Part shown: positions 10,779 through 22,544 of the stretch, one piece after another
Position numbering within the stretch: position 1 is the stretch's first letter
Layout of the letters: every line of letters begins with the position of its first letter
Program-made: the position numbers and the translations under genes
Notes under the pieces: model-generated
Database searches by the model: none
What the model was told of the DNA's origin: nothing
What the model saw: the letters and a program-made list of their open reading frames with translations, nothing else
Assembly: GCA_037783545.1 (NCBI GenBank)
Contig: JBBELK010000315.1
Span: forward strand, 620,001-684,000
Direction: 5' to 3'
Length of the DNA: 64,000 nt
From: Henricia sp. BOLD:AAB3569
Taxonomy: Eukaryota; Echinodermata; Asteroidea; Spinulosida; Echinasteridae

Positions 10779-12417
10779 CTAAAATGTCGGAAAACTAATG
10801 AATGTATTAATACTTTATCATTGCATTTATTTTCAGTAAAGTATCATCTTGTACCACGACGATCTTCCAGGCTCAAGCTCATCTAGTTTCTGCTACACAA
10901 GCGAAGTTTTGCATCGTGTTTATTCAGCTGTGCATAAAACGGACTGCATTGTCATATAATAACGATTGGTTGAATACTGGCTGGCAGAGGGCCGCCTTCT
11001 AAAACTTCTTATGGCCGATGATTACAGTTTTATGAGGGAAAATTACCTCGCATTATTTGTATCTTGTAAATTGGCTACTAAAATATCAAAATTATCAATT
11101 TTATCATATCTTCCTGGCAAATCCTTGACTTTCTTCATTTTTATGCGAGTGGATGTTCATTTAAGTGGGACTTTCAAGGTCGCGGTGAGTGCTCGTCGGT
11201 CCCGTACGCGCGCGCCGCGCAATTTAAAGTGAAAGTTGAGTGTGTCATTATACAAGTGCATCATTTTAGTCCATCTTTGTCTTGTTCCCCATAGTACGTG
11301 TCAGGCACGACCATTGCATCTGCGCGACCGCGCGATGGCGCGTGTAATCTCCCGTTGTTGTTTTGAGATAATCACTGTCCGCGATGCGCGTTTTCTTGAT
11401 CGCGCTGCGCGCATGTCACTGTGATGAACACAATGAACATTTATAACACGGGACCAAACTATATACTTTTTTTTGCAAGCCTCGCTTTTGTTACGTTCAT
11501 TTTAATAGGGGAAAAGGGAAGATGGCCGCACCGTGATAAAGGTCTATACCTCAACACACTCTTCCCTTTTGTTAACGTACGACTCCCCCTAAAACCTGAA
11601 AGGAAATTCATTGGATGTTTTACACGCAATAGGGGCACATTGGAAGGGGGAGCACTCGGTCTCATATTTTGCACCAAATGCCCCCAGAGATCGCCTGAGA
11701 TACGACCCAAACCCCTGACATATTTGCATCCATTTGTTTTGTATCTTTGTATTAAATGGTTGTTTCGCGTCAAAAACATGCGTTTTGCGTCAAATGAAGA
11801 CTGTCCCGTGCGTAACACCAGTCTTGCTGATTTGCCACTTTCAAATCAATTAATTGAAACAATCAATGACCCTGCTGAAAAGTACTTTATAACATTGCCA
11901 CTTCTCAAAAAGGTATGGTGTACACTGGTTCAAAATCTGTATAGATATGGTTATTTTAATTCGCTTGAAATTTTGAAACTGTGGTTGACATATATTTAAT
12001 GCTATTTTGAAACACCTTAATCGTTGTTTCGTTTTCGTTTAGTCTTGTGTTTAGTCATTACAAATGTTTTTCCTGCGCTTTTGTGGTAAGAACAAACTAA
12101 TATAAAGCGAAACAAAATATTATAATCATAAAACCATCCACGTTTTATTTGTTTTGTCTCCACAACGCACGCATCGCTTCAATCATTAACTCCCCTCGCT
12201 TTCATCGTAATAAGACAACGTACTTTTCTCCCCTTATTTTCAAGTTTTGTCACGATGCGGATGAATACCCGTGGCATCTAGTCATTAAGGCCGTGTCAGT
12301 GAACAACATTATTTATTATACTACTATATCACCGCTGCATTGTTACTAATGGCACTGTGAACGCATGCATTATCCAAAACCTGCCCAGATATTTGTTTTC
12401 TTTGACAAGGCAGTCAT
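10779..12417. other. No gene supported
   Basis: Includes a region with CG-rich short words (cgcgcgcc, gcgcgaccgcgcg) at 11200-11410. A 192-codon open frame at 11421-11999 has no recognisable domain and its end lies in a dispersed repeat, so I do not call it. Confidence 0.5.
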
Positions 12418-12830
12418 ACACCCTAAAAACAGATTTGGTTAAATTCAACCAATGTGGTTGGTAAATATGTGTCCAACCAATCTATTGGTTAAAATAACCA
12501 ATCTTAAGCGGGCCTCCCATCTGTGCGATTTTTGCCACGAATTTCCAACTATTAGGTACGATTTGGTACGATAACCAGAGACTGTCCATAGACTCTATAC
12601 ACAATCGTACTAAATCGTACCTAATCGTTGGAAATTCGTGGCAAAAATCGCACAGTGGGAGGCCCGCTTTACATGTATATGGTTTCCTTACATGTATATG
12701 ATTTAACCAATATGGATTGGTTGAAAAAGGAAACCATATACATGTAAGATTGGTTATTTTAACCAATAGATTGGTTGGACACATATCTACCAACCACATT
12801 GGTTGAATTCAACCAATTTTTGTAGGGTGT
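12418..12830. mobile_element. AACCAA-rich palindromic element
   Basis: Mirror-symmetric element with ACACCCTA ends and arms made of repeated TTGGTT/AACCAA words (e.g. AACCAATCTATTGGTT), plus an inner ACATGTATATGGTTTCC pair. A different hairpin element is inserted in its left half at 12507-12668. Without it, the element is about 248 bp. Confidence 0.8.
12507..12668. mobile_element. 162-bp hairpin MITE with TTA target duplication
   Basis: Ends AGCGGGCCTCCCA / TGGGAGGCCCGCT, followed by GTGCGATTTTTGCCACGAAT and its complement, giving arms of about 65 bp. Flanked by TTA at 12504-12506 and 12669-12671. Inserted into the AACCAA-rich element. Same family as 62678-62817. Confidence 0.85.
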
Positions 12831-14389
12831 ATTGATATGGTACTGAGCATATCTGGTGAATAAATCGTTGATCTATGATATTGCATAACAAAGATAGACA
12901 CAATTTTCTCCTCTGGGTTGTGAAATAGCTACTAACACAATGTTTTGCCTCAATGTTGTCTTCCAGCTCGACATTCAACCTGGCTTCATTTTAAACGCAG
13001 CAGCTCTGTTTTCACATCTCTGTCCTGCGTAGTGCCTGGGTTACAGCAGATATGCGATTTCTTAGCGCCTGAAGGGTATTCGGAAGAGTCAAAGTCACAA
13101 AATGCGTTTGGAGTTATTTCAGAACCCAGAAAAGAAACGTGTCTATCTTTGTTATGCAATACTATTAACCAATGATTCATTAACCAGACATGCTCAGTTA
13201 CCATATCAACATGACTGCATTGTCAAATAAAAAAATATCTAGGCACGTTTTAGAGATATAAATTTGCAAAACAAAAAGAGAGTTTTTTTGACTCACCCTC
13301 TTATTTCACATCAGTTATGTCAAATCAGTTATTTTACATAATTCGTGATTCATTTTTTTATTTGTTGGGTATATTACCGCAAGCCTATGTGCTCCACAAA
13401 TTTCATTCTGGAATTGTTGTGCTACATGTGTGTCCCACGCGTAACGCCAACTTTGCTGATTTGTCACTTTGATGTCAAGTAACTGAAACCATTACGGTAG
13501 GCACTGAGGTTGAACCACCGCAATGACATTGTCACAAACATGAATCTTAAGCGTTGAATAATTTAGAAGGTTTAGCGTGCGCGCGCAGCCACTGCCACCG
13601 CCACGAGGTACACGTACTATAACTATAGTCCATAACGAACGGCGGCACAGCGTTTACACATGTTTACCTGTTCGTGCGAAAAATGAACCGCTTCCGTAAT
13701 CAGATTTTGCATTTTGAAGGGACGCGAGAAACCCCGGGGAGAAAACCGCCACGATTATTTTTCAAATAAAAAGACACGCTCCTACGACCATAAATGTTTT
13801 ATGATTTATTACACACTTAGAATGTATTCAATTTCGGGACTTTATTAGTAATTTTCATTGTTTCAAACAAATGAAACTCGTGCTATCCAAAGAGAATTTT
13901 GTGTACTCACTGAACACGGAGATCGCTGGGATCATGCACATGTACACATAATACGTGCAGGTATTGTGAGGAAAAACCGGAAAATCTGCACCGCCAGCGG
14001 GTATGCATAATCATATGCATCTAGAGTGACGATGTCATTTTGGTGGTTCTACAAAAGTGCTCACCAACAATTAATGACACTGCTGGAAAGTACTTTATAA
14101 CATTGCATGTCAAGTAACTGAAACAATTAATGATCCTGCTGAAAAGTACTTGATAACATTGCAACTTCTCAAAAAGGTATGGTGTACACTGGTACCATCA
14201 CGTTGCGGGGTACTTTGTTTTTCAACTATTTTTGACAGTATAGCTCGTATTTCAAGTATTTTGGACAATATAGCTCGTAAAATGGCCATATTTTGCCTAG
14301 TAACGTATTGGACTTTTTCAAAAATGGACGCTTGTCTGTTTGGAACCTTTTTCTTTTGCATGGGTGTTTTTTTTATTTTGGTAATTAAT

Positions 14390-14826
14390 GAAAAAACGTG
14401 ATGGACAACCCACACAAAATTGAACAGATTTGAAAAGATAAGACTCCAATGACCATTTTGCTTTTTGCTCCAAAAGGATGTAAGATTTTGGGGTGTTTTA
14501 AAATGATTTTTGAATATTGGGCATTTAGGGGTTGACGAAGTCACCGATTATCTACGATATGCACATATTTTCTATGACAGTGATAAAACAAAAATGGAGA
14601 ATTATGTTAGTACATTGATGATTTCTGACAATATTAGCCTTTTGCGTGATTCACGTGAATATGGTTTGCCAATTTTCTCTTTTGAATAGGTGGTTTTATA
14701 TAGTGAATTAGCGAAAAAACGAGATGGACAACCCACACAAAATTTAACAGATTTGAAAAGATAAGACTCGAATGACCATTTTGCTTTTTGTTCCAAAAGG
14801 CTGTAAGATTTTGAGGTGTTTTTGTG
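14390..14826 (+). repeat. Two direct copies of a ~110-bp repeat
   Basis: 14396-14502 and 14713-14820 both contain atggacaacccacacaaaat, agatttgaaaagataagact and aatgaccattttgctttttg. The spacing is about 320 bp. Confidence 0.75.
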
Positions 14827-15829
14827 CCATCATGTGATACGCATGTCTGCCCCGGTGGCTGACACCACTGCTCCAACTCGTGGCCGGCTCTCTGGTGTAA
14901 GGCTCGGTGTATTGACGCCAACCGTCCGGTGGTGAAATATGGGGAACACAGGGAAATCGCGACTTGAGTACCAAAACAAGCACATGTTTATGACAATTTG
15001 AAAAATATAAGGGAACGTGGAGTGTACATGCATCGGTTGATGTCTGTGGGCATTGACAAAGTTTAACTTTACTTTTAGGACAACTAATTTCGCGTCAGTA
15101 TAACGCCGGCAGTGTTTTTCATCACGAGTCAAACGATAAGTGTTTTTAAACGCCTCCCGGCAACAACCTTTGACCTGTGTTCCAAGAACTCAAAGCGAAA
15201 CCCCATGGCGTTCGTCTTGCATCTTATGGAGACTTCCACACAGTGACCACTCCCTGCAAAACCCTGCGGCGTTCGTTTTGCAGCGAAACCGAACGCATCT
15301 TATGACTTTCCCCATTATATGGCCCCACGATTTCATTTCACGAACCCTTCCAAACCCTTGTCGAACCCTCTGGCCAATCTTTCCACGCCCGATCTTTCCA
15401 CACCACTAAATAAAAGTCAAGTTGCCCTGGAAATGTATTCGCCAGAATGGTATACAGCCAACAGTGCCATTAAAATGTTTGTATAATCATTATCATTTTG
15501 TAAAGAAAAGAGTTGTAAAGTACATCAAAATGTAGGGCTGAAAATCAAATTAACCTAATTCACTACGCTCATTTCTCCACTGAAATGCAATTTTTGAAAG
15601 GTTTATTAGACTAATGTATTAAAATTACTTACATTACACGATTTACGCATGAAATGATTTTTACACTTTTATGTGATAACTGTGACATTGTTTCACCCAG
15701 AAGTCAGAGTGCCCCATAATGAAAAAAACGCTACAATTAACGAAAAATTTTTCACTTTTTCCTGGAATAGTTTTTTTTTTCAGAAATAATTTTAAAAAAA
15801 ATCTCTTAAAACACGTTTTATTCCCTTAA

Positions 15830-16080
15830 AGCCCAGTACGTACACCATTTGCAGTTACCAAAAATGTTACTTCACGGGTTGACAACTTGAAAAAAAAAAC
15901 CACAAAAAGTGCCGACATCATCGGCAACAAGCCCACACGATTTTCCTCGTGTAAAGTGGTACTTTTGTGGGCGAAATTCCCATCTGAAATAAAACTGTCT
16001 GCAGATTTTTGTTAACCATTTATTCAACATAAAAACCATGCATGAATTTTTAAGCTTATCTGAAATATTACTGCATGTAT
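15830..16080 (-). mobile_element. Second-family MITE, reverse partial copy
   Basis: Reverse copy with gttacttcacgggttgacaa, cgtgtaaagtggtacttttg, tttattcaacataaaaacca and tattactgcatgtatct, cut off by the tRNA-like repeat at 16082. Confidence 0.65.
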
Positions 16081-16081
16081 C

Positions 16082-16300
16082 TCTGTGGTTAGGAGCCCGA
16101 ACCCACCAACCCCGACACGCTTCCTGACACCAATAACCCCTGTGTCGTAAAGCAAGGGTTGGGTCGGGGCATAAACACGACATAAACACGACACAAACAC
16201 GACATAAACACGACACAAACACGACACAGATGGTGCGTCTTGTGTGTGTCGCGGGGTTTCCTGATTAGGAATCCTGCTTCATACCCACTAGACCACACGT
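16082..16300 (-). mobile_element. tRNA-like repeat split by a 12-bp minisatellite
   Basis: Minus strand starts with a tRNA-like 5' half (ggacgtgtggtctagtgggt) and ends with a box-B-like GGTTCGGGCTCC. Between them, 16171-16228 is a tandem run of 11-12-bp units (ATAAACACGACA / CAAACACGACA, about 5 copies). Confidence 0.55.
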
Positions 16301-16334
16301 CCACCTTAACAAAACCACACGTGCTCAGTTAACA

Positions 16335-16496
16335 AAACTGTGGTTTTTGACGATATCCTACGGACTGACAACGCGCAATTTTAGAGAAAAACATATGAGA
16401 AAAACATGACAAATGATATGGCATCAAAATTTCAACACTCATGGGAAAAATGGGGAAAGGGGTTTAAAAAATGTATTCTGGACACACTCCTTTAAG
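16335..16496. mobile_element. TTAAAGGA..GTGNCCAGA MITE, partial
   Basis: Right end tctggacacactcctttaa and the internal 'tttttgacgatatccta'. Only the right half is preserved. It lies just beyond the last visible DUR3 exon. Confidence 0.6.
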
Positions 16497-16588
16497 CCAG
16501 GCCAACCACGCATTAATTAAATTGAAAACAAAGCACCCACCCTAAGAACATACCCGGACATAATTACTGAGTCGTGCGTACAACTTAC

Positions 16589-16804
16589 CGAGTGAGTTAT
16601 CAGGGCTGTCCGTAGGGTCGTGATAAACCTTGACGACAAAAATTAGAATGATGATGAAAATAACAGACGTGTTCAAATAGGACACGTAGAACGTGGCACC
16701 CAGGCCGCCAATGAACGTGTAGGCTCCGATAACAGCCGCTAATGTCATTGATGCTAACTCCAGGCTCAAGCCATCCACCAAGTTGGTTAGAACGGCGCAG
16801 CCAC
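16589..16804 (-). CDS. DUR3: DUR3-like symporter, exon 4
   Basis: A 216-bp exon (end of the split Gly codon, then residues 228-298 plus one base). The acceptor is TTTTTCCAG and the donor G|GTAAGT. It encodes GCAVLTNLVDGL, then helices containing AAVIGAYTFIGGLGATF and YLNTSVIFIIILIFVVKVY. The YTFIGGLGATF segment is the sodium:solute symporter core motif that precedes the next helix in DUR3 (YTLAGGLKATF in plants). The exon ends in phase 1, so at least one further exon is needed. The expected following block (a GNFGTVF-type motif) was not recognised on the minus strand between 1 and 16588, so the 3' exons probably lie beyond the left edge. About half of a typical 650-700-residue DUR3 is visible. 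Confidence 0.9.
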
Positions 16805-16969
16805 CTGGAAAAAGGCAACATACATGTGGATAAGTGCACATTATCAAGTATAACATGGCGCTTCACACTATTACCTGTCGCTGGCGTCGCCAGGCCATTT
16901 TAAATAGGGGTGGGGTGTGTGTGACCCATTGCCAAAGGTCTACGGACCATCGCAGAGTCGCTCAGCGTG

Positions 16970-17002
16970 GGGGGGAGGGGGGGGGGGGGGGGGGGGGGGG
17001 GG
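16970..17002 (+). repeat. Poly-G run near DUR3 exon 4
   Basis: A run of G broken by a single A, in the intron between exons 3 and 4. Confidence 0.85.
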
Positions 17003-17118
17003 AAGGTGACACCCCTCTCTAGCGACACCATTAATACCCCCTTTTAATACCATTCATTAATTGAACCCTCTCAGCTCCCTGGGAAGGGCTGCCCATTAGG
17101 CGATCATGAGCTATAATC

Positions 17119-17325
17119 GATAATTGGATTAGCTTGCGTCGGGGAAAATTAATGTTAATTAAGGTTTGTTTTTACCCTTACATGACGTATATATTAGCAC
17201 TGTATACTCAGTGCCTTTCAGAGACACTATAAAAAACTTCATAGCGCGCCCGGGCGGGATTCGAACCCACGACCTACTGCAAACAAGGCAGACGTCGTGT
17301 AAGGGCAAAAACAAACCTTAATTAA
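17119..17325 (-). mobile_element. tRNA-headed SINE-like insertion with 14-bp target duplication
   Basis: Flanked by identical 14-bp direct repeats, CATGAGCTATAATC, at 17105-17118 and 17326-17339. On the minus strand it contains a box-B-like GGTTCGAATCC in a tRNA-like context near 17250. Unusually, most of the insert is also an inverted repeat: TTAATTAAGGTTTGTTTTT...CCCTTACATGACGT at both ends (34 bp, 2 mismatches). It lies in the intron between exons 3 and 4 of the DUR3 gene. Confidence 0.7.
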
Positions 17326-17901
17326 CATGAGCTATAATCAAACACATAACACCTCCACTACCCTCACAGGTACCCATTGACGCATGGGTGGAGAGATAAA
17401 CGATGAATCATGAACTTACATAAAATAATGCGTATAAAGACGCATTGTGAACGAGACTAGGGCCCCGATTGCCGAAGTAATTTGGCTCCGCTTATCGTGC
17501 GAAATGTCTGGAAAGCATTGCAATTTTTTGGAACGTAGATAAGGTACTGAAGTGACACAGGTTGGATTTTATCACATACATTACCTTATCACACACTGAA
17601 ATAAAGCCGTTTGTTACTAGCAGATTTCTACTCTTTTAATCTACATTTAACATTTTTGGTCGTTGTCATTTAATATTAAAGATTAAGTGCTGGACAGCGC
17701 ATGGAGCTTTTTCTTTACTGCAAGACGAAGCTTTTCGGCGAAACGGCTGTCTTTCTGGCGCTTAATCCCGGGCACAACGGATCATACGAAATTGTGTCGT
17801 GGTAGACCCATAAAATAAGGTATGTGCCCGAAATCTATTTCCAGTGGTAACAAGGGCTACGACACAAATGCGTCGTGGGTTCGTTGCGACCAAGCATTTA
17901 C

Positions 17902-18112
17902 CTAGCATAAGCATGGCCGTCACGATGACGTTGGTCATCAGACCGAAAAAGCAGAAGACGAGGTGCGTGCGGGGGCCGAACCGGGCCATGATGACTTGCA
18001 GGAAGGTCTTGGCACCGGGGGCACGGGTCTTCATTTGGGCAGAGAGTGTGGCAAAGAGTAGCAGGGGTATGGTGGCACCGGATGCGTACCAGAAGGGGCC
18101 GCTAATGCCCGT
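17902..18112 (-). CDS. DUR3: DUR3-like symporter, exon 3
   Basis: A 211-bp exon (residues 157-226 plus one base). The acceptor is preceded by a pyrimidine tract and CAG, and the donor is G|GTAAAT. It starts with TGISGPFWYASGA, the conserved DUR3 loop and helix after the QWTWAA block. It continues through a hydrophobic helix, then RAPGAKTFLQVIMARFGPRTH (the cytosolic loop shared by DUR3 homologues) and a helix containing TNVIVTAMLMLG. It follows exon 2 in frame and joins exon 4 through a split Gly codon (G|GT). The protein similarity is strong over the whole exon, so this is a real exon and not a chance reading frame. Confidence 0.92.
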
Positions 18113-18611
18113 CTGCGAATGGGAAAAAGAGCATTATTGTAATGTAGTCAGATACACCAAATACACAGACTACACGCACCCCGAATTCTCCAATGTTAAA
18201 TGGAGGTGAATGCAGTTTAGAATGTCCACATACATGTATACACTACTCACAGCATTCCGATCTTGTGACAAGGTGTGTCTGTCATGCAGATTGTCTAATC
18301 ATTGTCTAATTATATACAAAATCATTCAAGCGGAATGCATACCCTCAATGAAATATATGCGTACACCCCACAATATCCCTAACTTATTGTGAGTAGTGTA
18401 TACTATGTTGTTGTTGCTACGGGTGCACGCTAATGCATAGCAACTAACAGTCTGGTTGCTTTATGCCGTTCTCTTCAACACGGTAATAAATCTGTACTTC
18501 ACTACTGCCGCGAGCACCCGGTCACAATTACATAGCACCAAAATTAGTCTTTAAAGTAGATATATGATAGGATTGACATTTAGAGATGAATTTAAAAACA
18601 CGAGAAAATTG

Positions 18612-18700
18612 CAGTGCCCCGATTGGGATTCAAACCCAGGTCCTTGGCTTCATGGCCAACTGCTCTACCAACTGGGCCTATCTGGGCATCCCGTCGGAGC
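18612..18700 (-). mobile_element. tRNA-like SINE head / pseudo-tRNA
   Basis: Minus strand: box A TAGGCCCAGTTGG and box B GGTTTGAATCC. The acceptor stem pairs 6 of 7. The anticodon loop is one base short (TTGGC-CATGAA-GCCAA) and the D stem is poor, so it is not a working tRNA gene. It lies in the intron between exons 2 and 3 of DUR3. Confidence 0.65.
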
Positions 18701-18824
18701 ATCACAACAATATCGTGCTTGCCACTCTTTTTCCAACAATGCAGTGGGGCAAATCCATGCCAACCAATTTCGCTATACACTGATGGCCTATCTTGAAGAG
18801 AGGTATTACCTCCATAGGGGGAGA

Positions 18825-18990
18825 GGGGTTGGGGGTTGGGGTAGGGGTAGGGGGAAGGGGGGCGGTGTGGGGGGGGAGGGCGGTGTGGGGGGGGGAGGGC
18901 GGTGTGGGGGGGGGGGGGCTGGAGGGGGGGGGGGCTGGGGGGGGGGGGGGGGGGGGGGCTGGGGGGGGGGGGGGGGGGGTACGGGGGTGA
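18825..18990 (+). repeat. Long G-rich tract in DUR3 intron 2
   Basis: About 165 bp of almost pure G with occasional T, A or C, including runs over 15 G. Many G-quadruplexes could form on the plus strand. The DUR3 transcript would be C-rich here. Apparent Gly- or Pro-rich reading frames are artefacts of this tract. Confidence 0.9.
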
Positions 18991-19352
18991 AGGTGTGGTT
19001 GGAAATTCATGCCAACCCATTCACTATAGAGTTCATTATTATTATACTTGACCGCGCTGGTTTTTCCCAGGAGATTTCCCTGTGAGTTTTCCTCCCACTT
19101 TTAAAACTGCATCTCCTTCAGCTTCGCCGTCATCTCAAGTTGATAATAAAGTAAAGATGAGCTAATACATGTCCTGTATATAGTTGATAACACGAGGTCC
19201 TATAGCTACCGAATATGCCATAACATTATATAATCTACTACATTCGGTTTTATTAAGTTGTGTGAATTAATGAGATTTGGAAATCCATACTGAAATATGG
19301 CGAGAACAAAAAACTGTTCAAAAAAAACCAGACGATGCTACGTTTGGCTTAC

Positions 19353-19475
19353 CGTTGTGGCTACGGCCGAAGACTGTAGCAATGTGGCTGCCCATGTCCA
19401 CTGCGAAACCACGGTGGTAGCGGTCAGCCCCATGGACACCTGGCCACCAGCATCAAAGTCCGTGTCCAAATTAGC
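19353..19475 (-). CDS. DUR3: DUR3-like symporter, exon 2
   Basis: A 123-bp exon, exactly 41 codons (residues 116-156 of the joined protein), with acceptor CAG at 19476-19478 and donor GTAAGC, phases 0 and 0. It encodes the block ending in VVSQWTWAATLLQSS. From family knowledge this is the most recognisable DUR3 signature, which in plant proteins reads nearly the same (VSQWTWAATILQSS). It lies at the start of the second helix region, close to the predicted substrate path. The upstream DTDFDAGGQVSMGL matches the DUR3 segment before that helix. It is separated from exon 1 by about 38 kb and from exon 3 by 1240 bp. Confidence 0.9.
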
Positions 19476-20405
19476 CTGTATGGACATAGAACAAGGAAAT
19501 ATATATATAAGTAACATCACTAAAAGAACAATGTAAAACAAGCGAGTGGAAAAACAAAAGAAAAGTTGCCAATAATGTGCTTTCACGTTAGCAGTGGATT
19601 GAGTTGATGGATGTTATATGTGACATACCACGGCATAATGAGGAATGTCCCCTACATTTGACTTTTTGAGGTTTATGCATGAGAAGAAAGACTAGTTCTT
19701 CAGCTTTCCAATGACACCGAATTTATTTCTGTAACTTACCGCATTTTGGAAATTTGTTAAAGATGACACCGCGCATTGTCGTTACCAGAAAGACTTTTCG
19801 AGAAAACCGGCTTTGAAAAAAACTTGTGTTACACGGCTGATGCAGACGAAAATAAGAAAATCTCCTTTTTAACAAGTTTATTTAACATTTTGACAAAACC
19901 AACTACTCTAGGATGAATCTAGAATACTTATGCAATGTAAATATGCAAAAAAACAAAAAATCGATTGTGGACAAATTGTTCACGTATATTTAACTTCAGG
20001 CGCCGATTACGTGGTTTTAATATTTGAGGGACATTCCTCATTATGCCGTGGCAGGTCACATATATGAAGTCCCTAAAACGTACATACCCATTTTCAAATT
20101 CATTTTATCAAAAAGGTATTGACTATTTCAGAAAAAATACAAATATCTTTGGAAATATTAAAATGTACTCTATCTAATGGTATACATGTAGGTTTATAAT
20201 AATATATCATTGCCACGGATGACATCACGGATGATAAGGCAGCTGCGTAAGGTATTGAAAGCGGCACTGTGACAATTTTTTTACACCTTGAAAAAAGGGT
20301 CACAGTTGGAAATAACACAATCTTTCTATACAATAGTTTCTGACCAGGGTTCCAAACCAGAAATATTGTCCAGGATAGGTCAAACTACATCTGCACTGAC
20401 GAAAC

Positions 20406-20897
20406 TTAAAGGCAGTATACATCATTGGTAATCTCGAAAATCAGAAATGTTCACAGATTTACGCCTAACTTACACAATATAAACATGATGACCGTAGAAA
20501 ACCTCCCTGAAATGGTTTTGTCTAAAGTGCTATAGTCTTTGAGAAATGAGTAAAACAATTAGTTTTCGTCTCATGAGACGAAAATTCAATTCGCCTCAAA
20601 ACCATTTCGCCCAAGTGCCATTTCGCCCCCAAACCACTTCGCCCGAGTGCCATTTCGCCCCAAATCACTTCGTCCAAAAACTACATCGCCCAAATGCTAC
20701 TTCGCCCCAAAACCACTTCGTGCACAGGCCGTGGTTCAGGGCGAAATGGTTCAGGGCGAAGTGGTTTTGGGGCGAAATGACTGCAAACCTTTTTTTACTG
20801 TTTTTTTCTGAGGTTGGTTTTAGTCATGCATATCTTCAATCACACAGGGGGATACAACTATATGTAACAGTTTACCAATCATGTATACTATCTTTAA
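20406..20897 (-). mobile_element. GGGCGAA-phrase MITE, copy 5 (reverse)
   Basis: Full-length copy in the opposite orientation, from TTAAAGGCAGTATACAT at 20406 to CTATCTTTAA at 20897. Its end touches a LINE reverse-transcriptase fragment, so it probably inserted into that LINE. Confidence 0.85.
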
Positions 20898-20898
20898 G

Positions 20899-21082
20899 GC
20901 CATTTTGGCAGACAAGAACATCTCATTGAAAACAAAGATTCAACTAATGCGCTCACTTGTGACCTCTATATTTCTGTATGTCTGCGAATCGTGGACCCTG
21001 ACAGTAGATCTTGAAAGGAGGATTCAGGCTACCGAAATGAGATGCTTCCGCAAAATTCTAGACATTTCATACAGGGATCACA
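20899..21082 (+). pseudogene. LINE reverse-transcriptase fragment
   Basis: One open frame of about 60 codons reading KTKIQLMRSLVTSIFLYVCE, SWTL and RRIQATEMRCFRKILDISYR. This is the thumb/C-terminal part of a non-LTR retrotransposon reverse transcriptase (KxxLxxSLVxSxLLYGCExW...RRIxAxExxxxRxIL). It is cut at left by the GGGCGAA MITE (ends 20897) and at right by the TTAACAGATCTGTTAA element (starts near 21083). Confidence 0.8.
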
Positions 21083-21822
21083 GATCTGTTAACTCGGCGT
21101 CTCGGGAAATCGTGTTAATGTTAGTGTAACAGATCTGTTGACTCGGCGTCTTGAGAAATGTCAAGGCGGTACGGTTGTGCACGACTTTAAATGCTCACAC
21201 TAACATATAATTGTGACATCCGGTTCGTGTTACACGAGTTTAACCACTAAGTGATTGAAATTTGCAGAATCCTCACGGAGCAGAAATAAATGTCTCAATT
21301 GTGGGTGAAATGCAGGACCGAACACATTAAGTTGTGCTGAAAACTGAACCTCAATTTATTGAGAATTACGAAAGTTATAAAATAATCAAAATTAACACCA
21401 CCCACTTCGTTCAGATTAACTTAACAGATCTGTTACACTAACACGATCTGTAACTAACATGAGATGAACTAACATGAGATGTAACAATAACACTTCCTAA
21501 ACACCATGTTAACATCGAGTCAATACGGTGTTTGTTCTGAGGTCACAATTCTGATTAAGTTAACAAATATGTTACACTAACACTGACACGCAACACAGAA
21601 TTGTGACTTCGCCCTGTGTACAGTGCAGAGAATTAACATGGTGTTAACACCGTGTTAACAGATATGTTAACACGGTGTTAACCTGGACATTCAATTAGAG
21701 GTTGAAAATAATGCCGTGTTAACAGATCTGTTAACATATCTGTTAACATATCTGTTAACATATCTGTTAAACTAACACTAACACGTAATACACACAGAAT
21801 TGTGACCTCACCCAATGTCTTG
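21083..21822 (+). mobile_element. TTAACAGATCTGTTAA-rich element, copy A
   Basis: A 740-bp non-coding element in which the perfect palindrome TTAACAGATCTGTTAA and variants (gttaacatatctgttaac, gttaacaccgtgttaac) recur many times, densest at 21640-21770. Also holds acacagaattgtgac blocks. Its reverse complement occurs at 54826-55664. Confidence 0.8.
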
Positions 21823-22544
21823 TCCATACTGGTTATACTACTCTCACGAGAATACATGTGTTAAGTGGAATCTAAAATTAAGTACTGTATTTCCTGTAGT
21901 AAGGCGGCCGAAGCGTTGTTTCAGTTTTCGTATATAATAGCTGCTGTTATATACTCGGTCCATTTGTACAGGTCAATGTATTCGACAACCGACTGATGTA
22001 CACTACAAAATTCCAAGAAAGATAGAACAATCTTTGTTCACACCCGTTACCTTGGTAACTAACAAAAGGTGACGCGGTGAACTTTCTGTTGTTATTGTTT
22101 GACTATGCCCTATTTCCAGCATGAAAATTGACGTCATCAACTACCAAAATAGCTACACATTTATCAAATCGATGATAATTGAATTTGTGAACAGGCTTTG
22201 AGAATAGTAAAAGATTGCCATAATTACTGCCCCGTGCTGCATAACGGTATTTGTACATGTATTCACGAAATACATGTACGTGCAGTGCAATAAAATTATT
22301 CATTATAATTATAAGCACGACTTTAACGCCCAAAGCTCGTTCTATGTCATATTAACCTTTTAAAAATGCTAATTTACCTTTCCCGAAAACAATTTCTAGC
22401 TATCTAAGAAAACATTATAGTCAATTTTCTCCGCAAATAAATCCCGGACAACGGAGCCCGAACAACAAATCCCTTGAAAGGGTTTATAATGCTATTAAAC
22501 CCTTTAAAGCATTCGCGGTCGACCACTTTAAAGTGAGGATTGTA

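Larger units (their letters stand above)
11830..14190 (+). repeat. Dispersed 'ctgaaaagtactttataacat' repeat
   Basis: The block aattgaaacaatcaatgacc, ctgctgaaaagtactttata, ttctcaaaaaggtatggtgt at 11840-11935 recurs at 14108-14190 and in part at 13455-13490 and 14070-14100. Type unknown. Between these blocks, apart from the two palindromic elements at 12418-12830, I see only anonymous A+T-rich DNA. Confidence 0.6.

Noticed and set aside
11421-11999. 192-codon plus-strand open frame
   Set aside because: No domain or family resemblance, an opposite-strand frame overlaps it, and its 3' part lies in a dispersed repeat (ctgaaaagtactttataac) found elsewhere in non-coding context.
16171-16228. Repeated VFMSCLCR-type peptide as a membrane protein
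   Set aside because: It is the translation of a 12-bp minisatellite inside a tRNA-like repeat.
18612-18700. Functional tRNA gene
   Set aside because: Boxes A and B are present but the anticodon loop is one base short and the D stem is weak; best explained as a SINE head.
18592-19085. Proline- or glycine-rich proteins on both strands
   Set aside because: They are translations of the long G-rich tract at 18825-18990 and the adjacent tRNA-like repeat.
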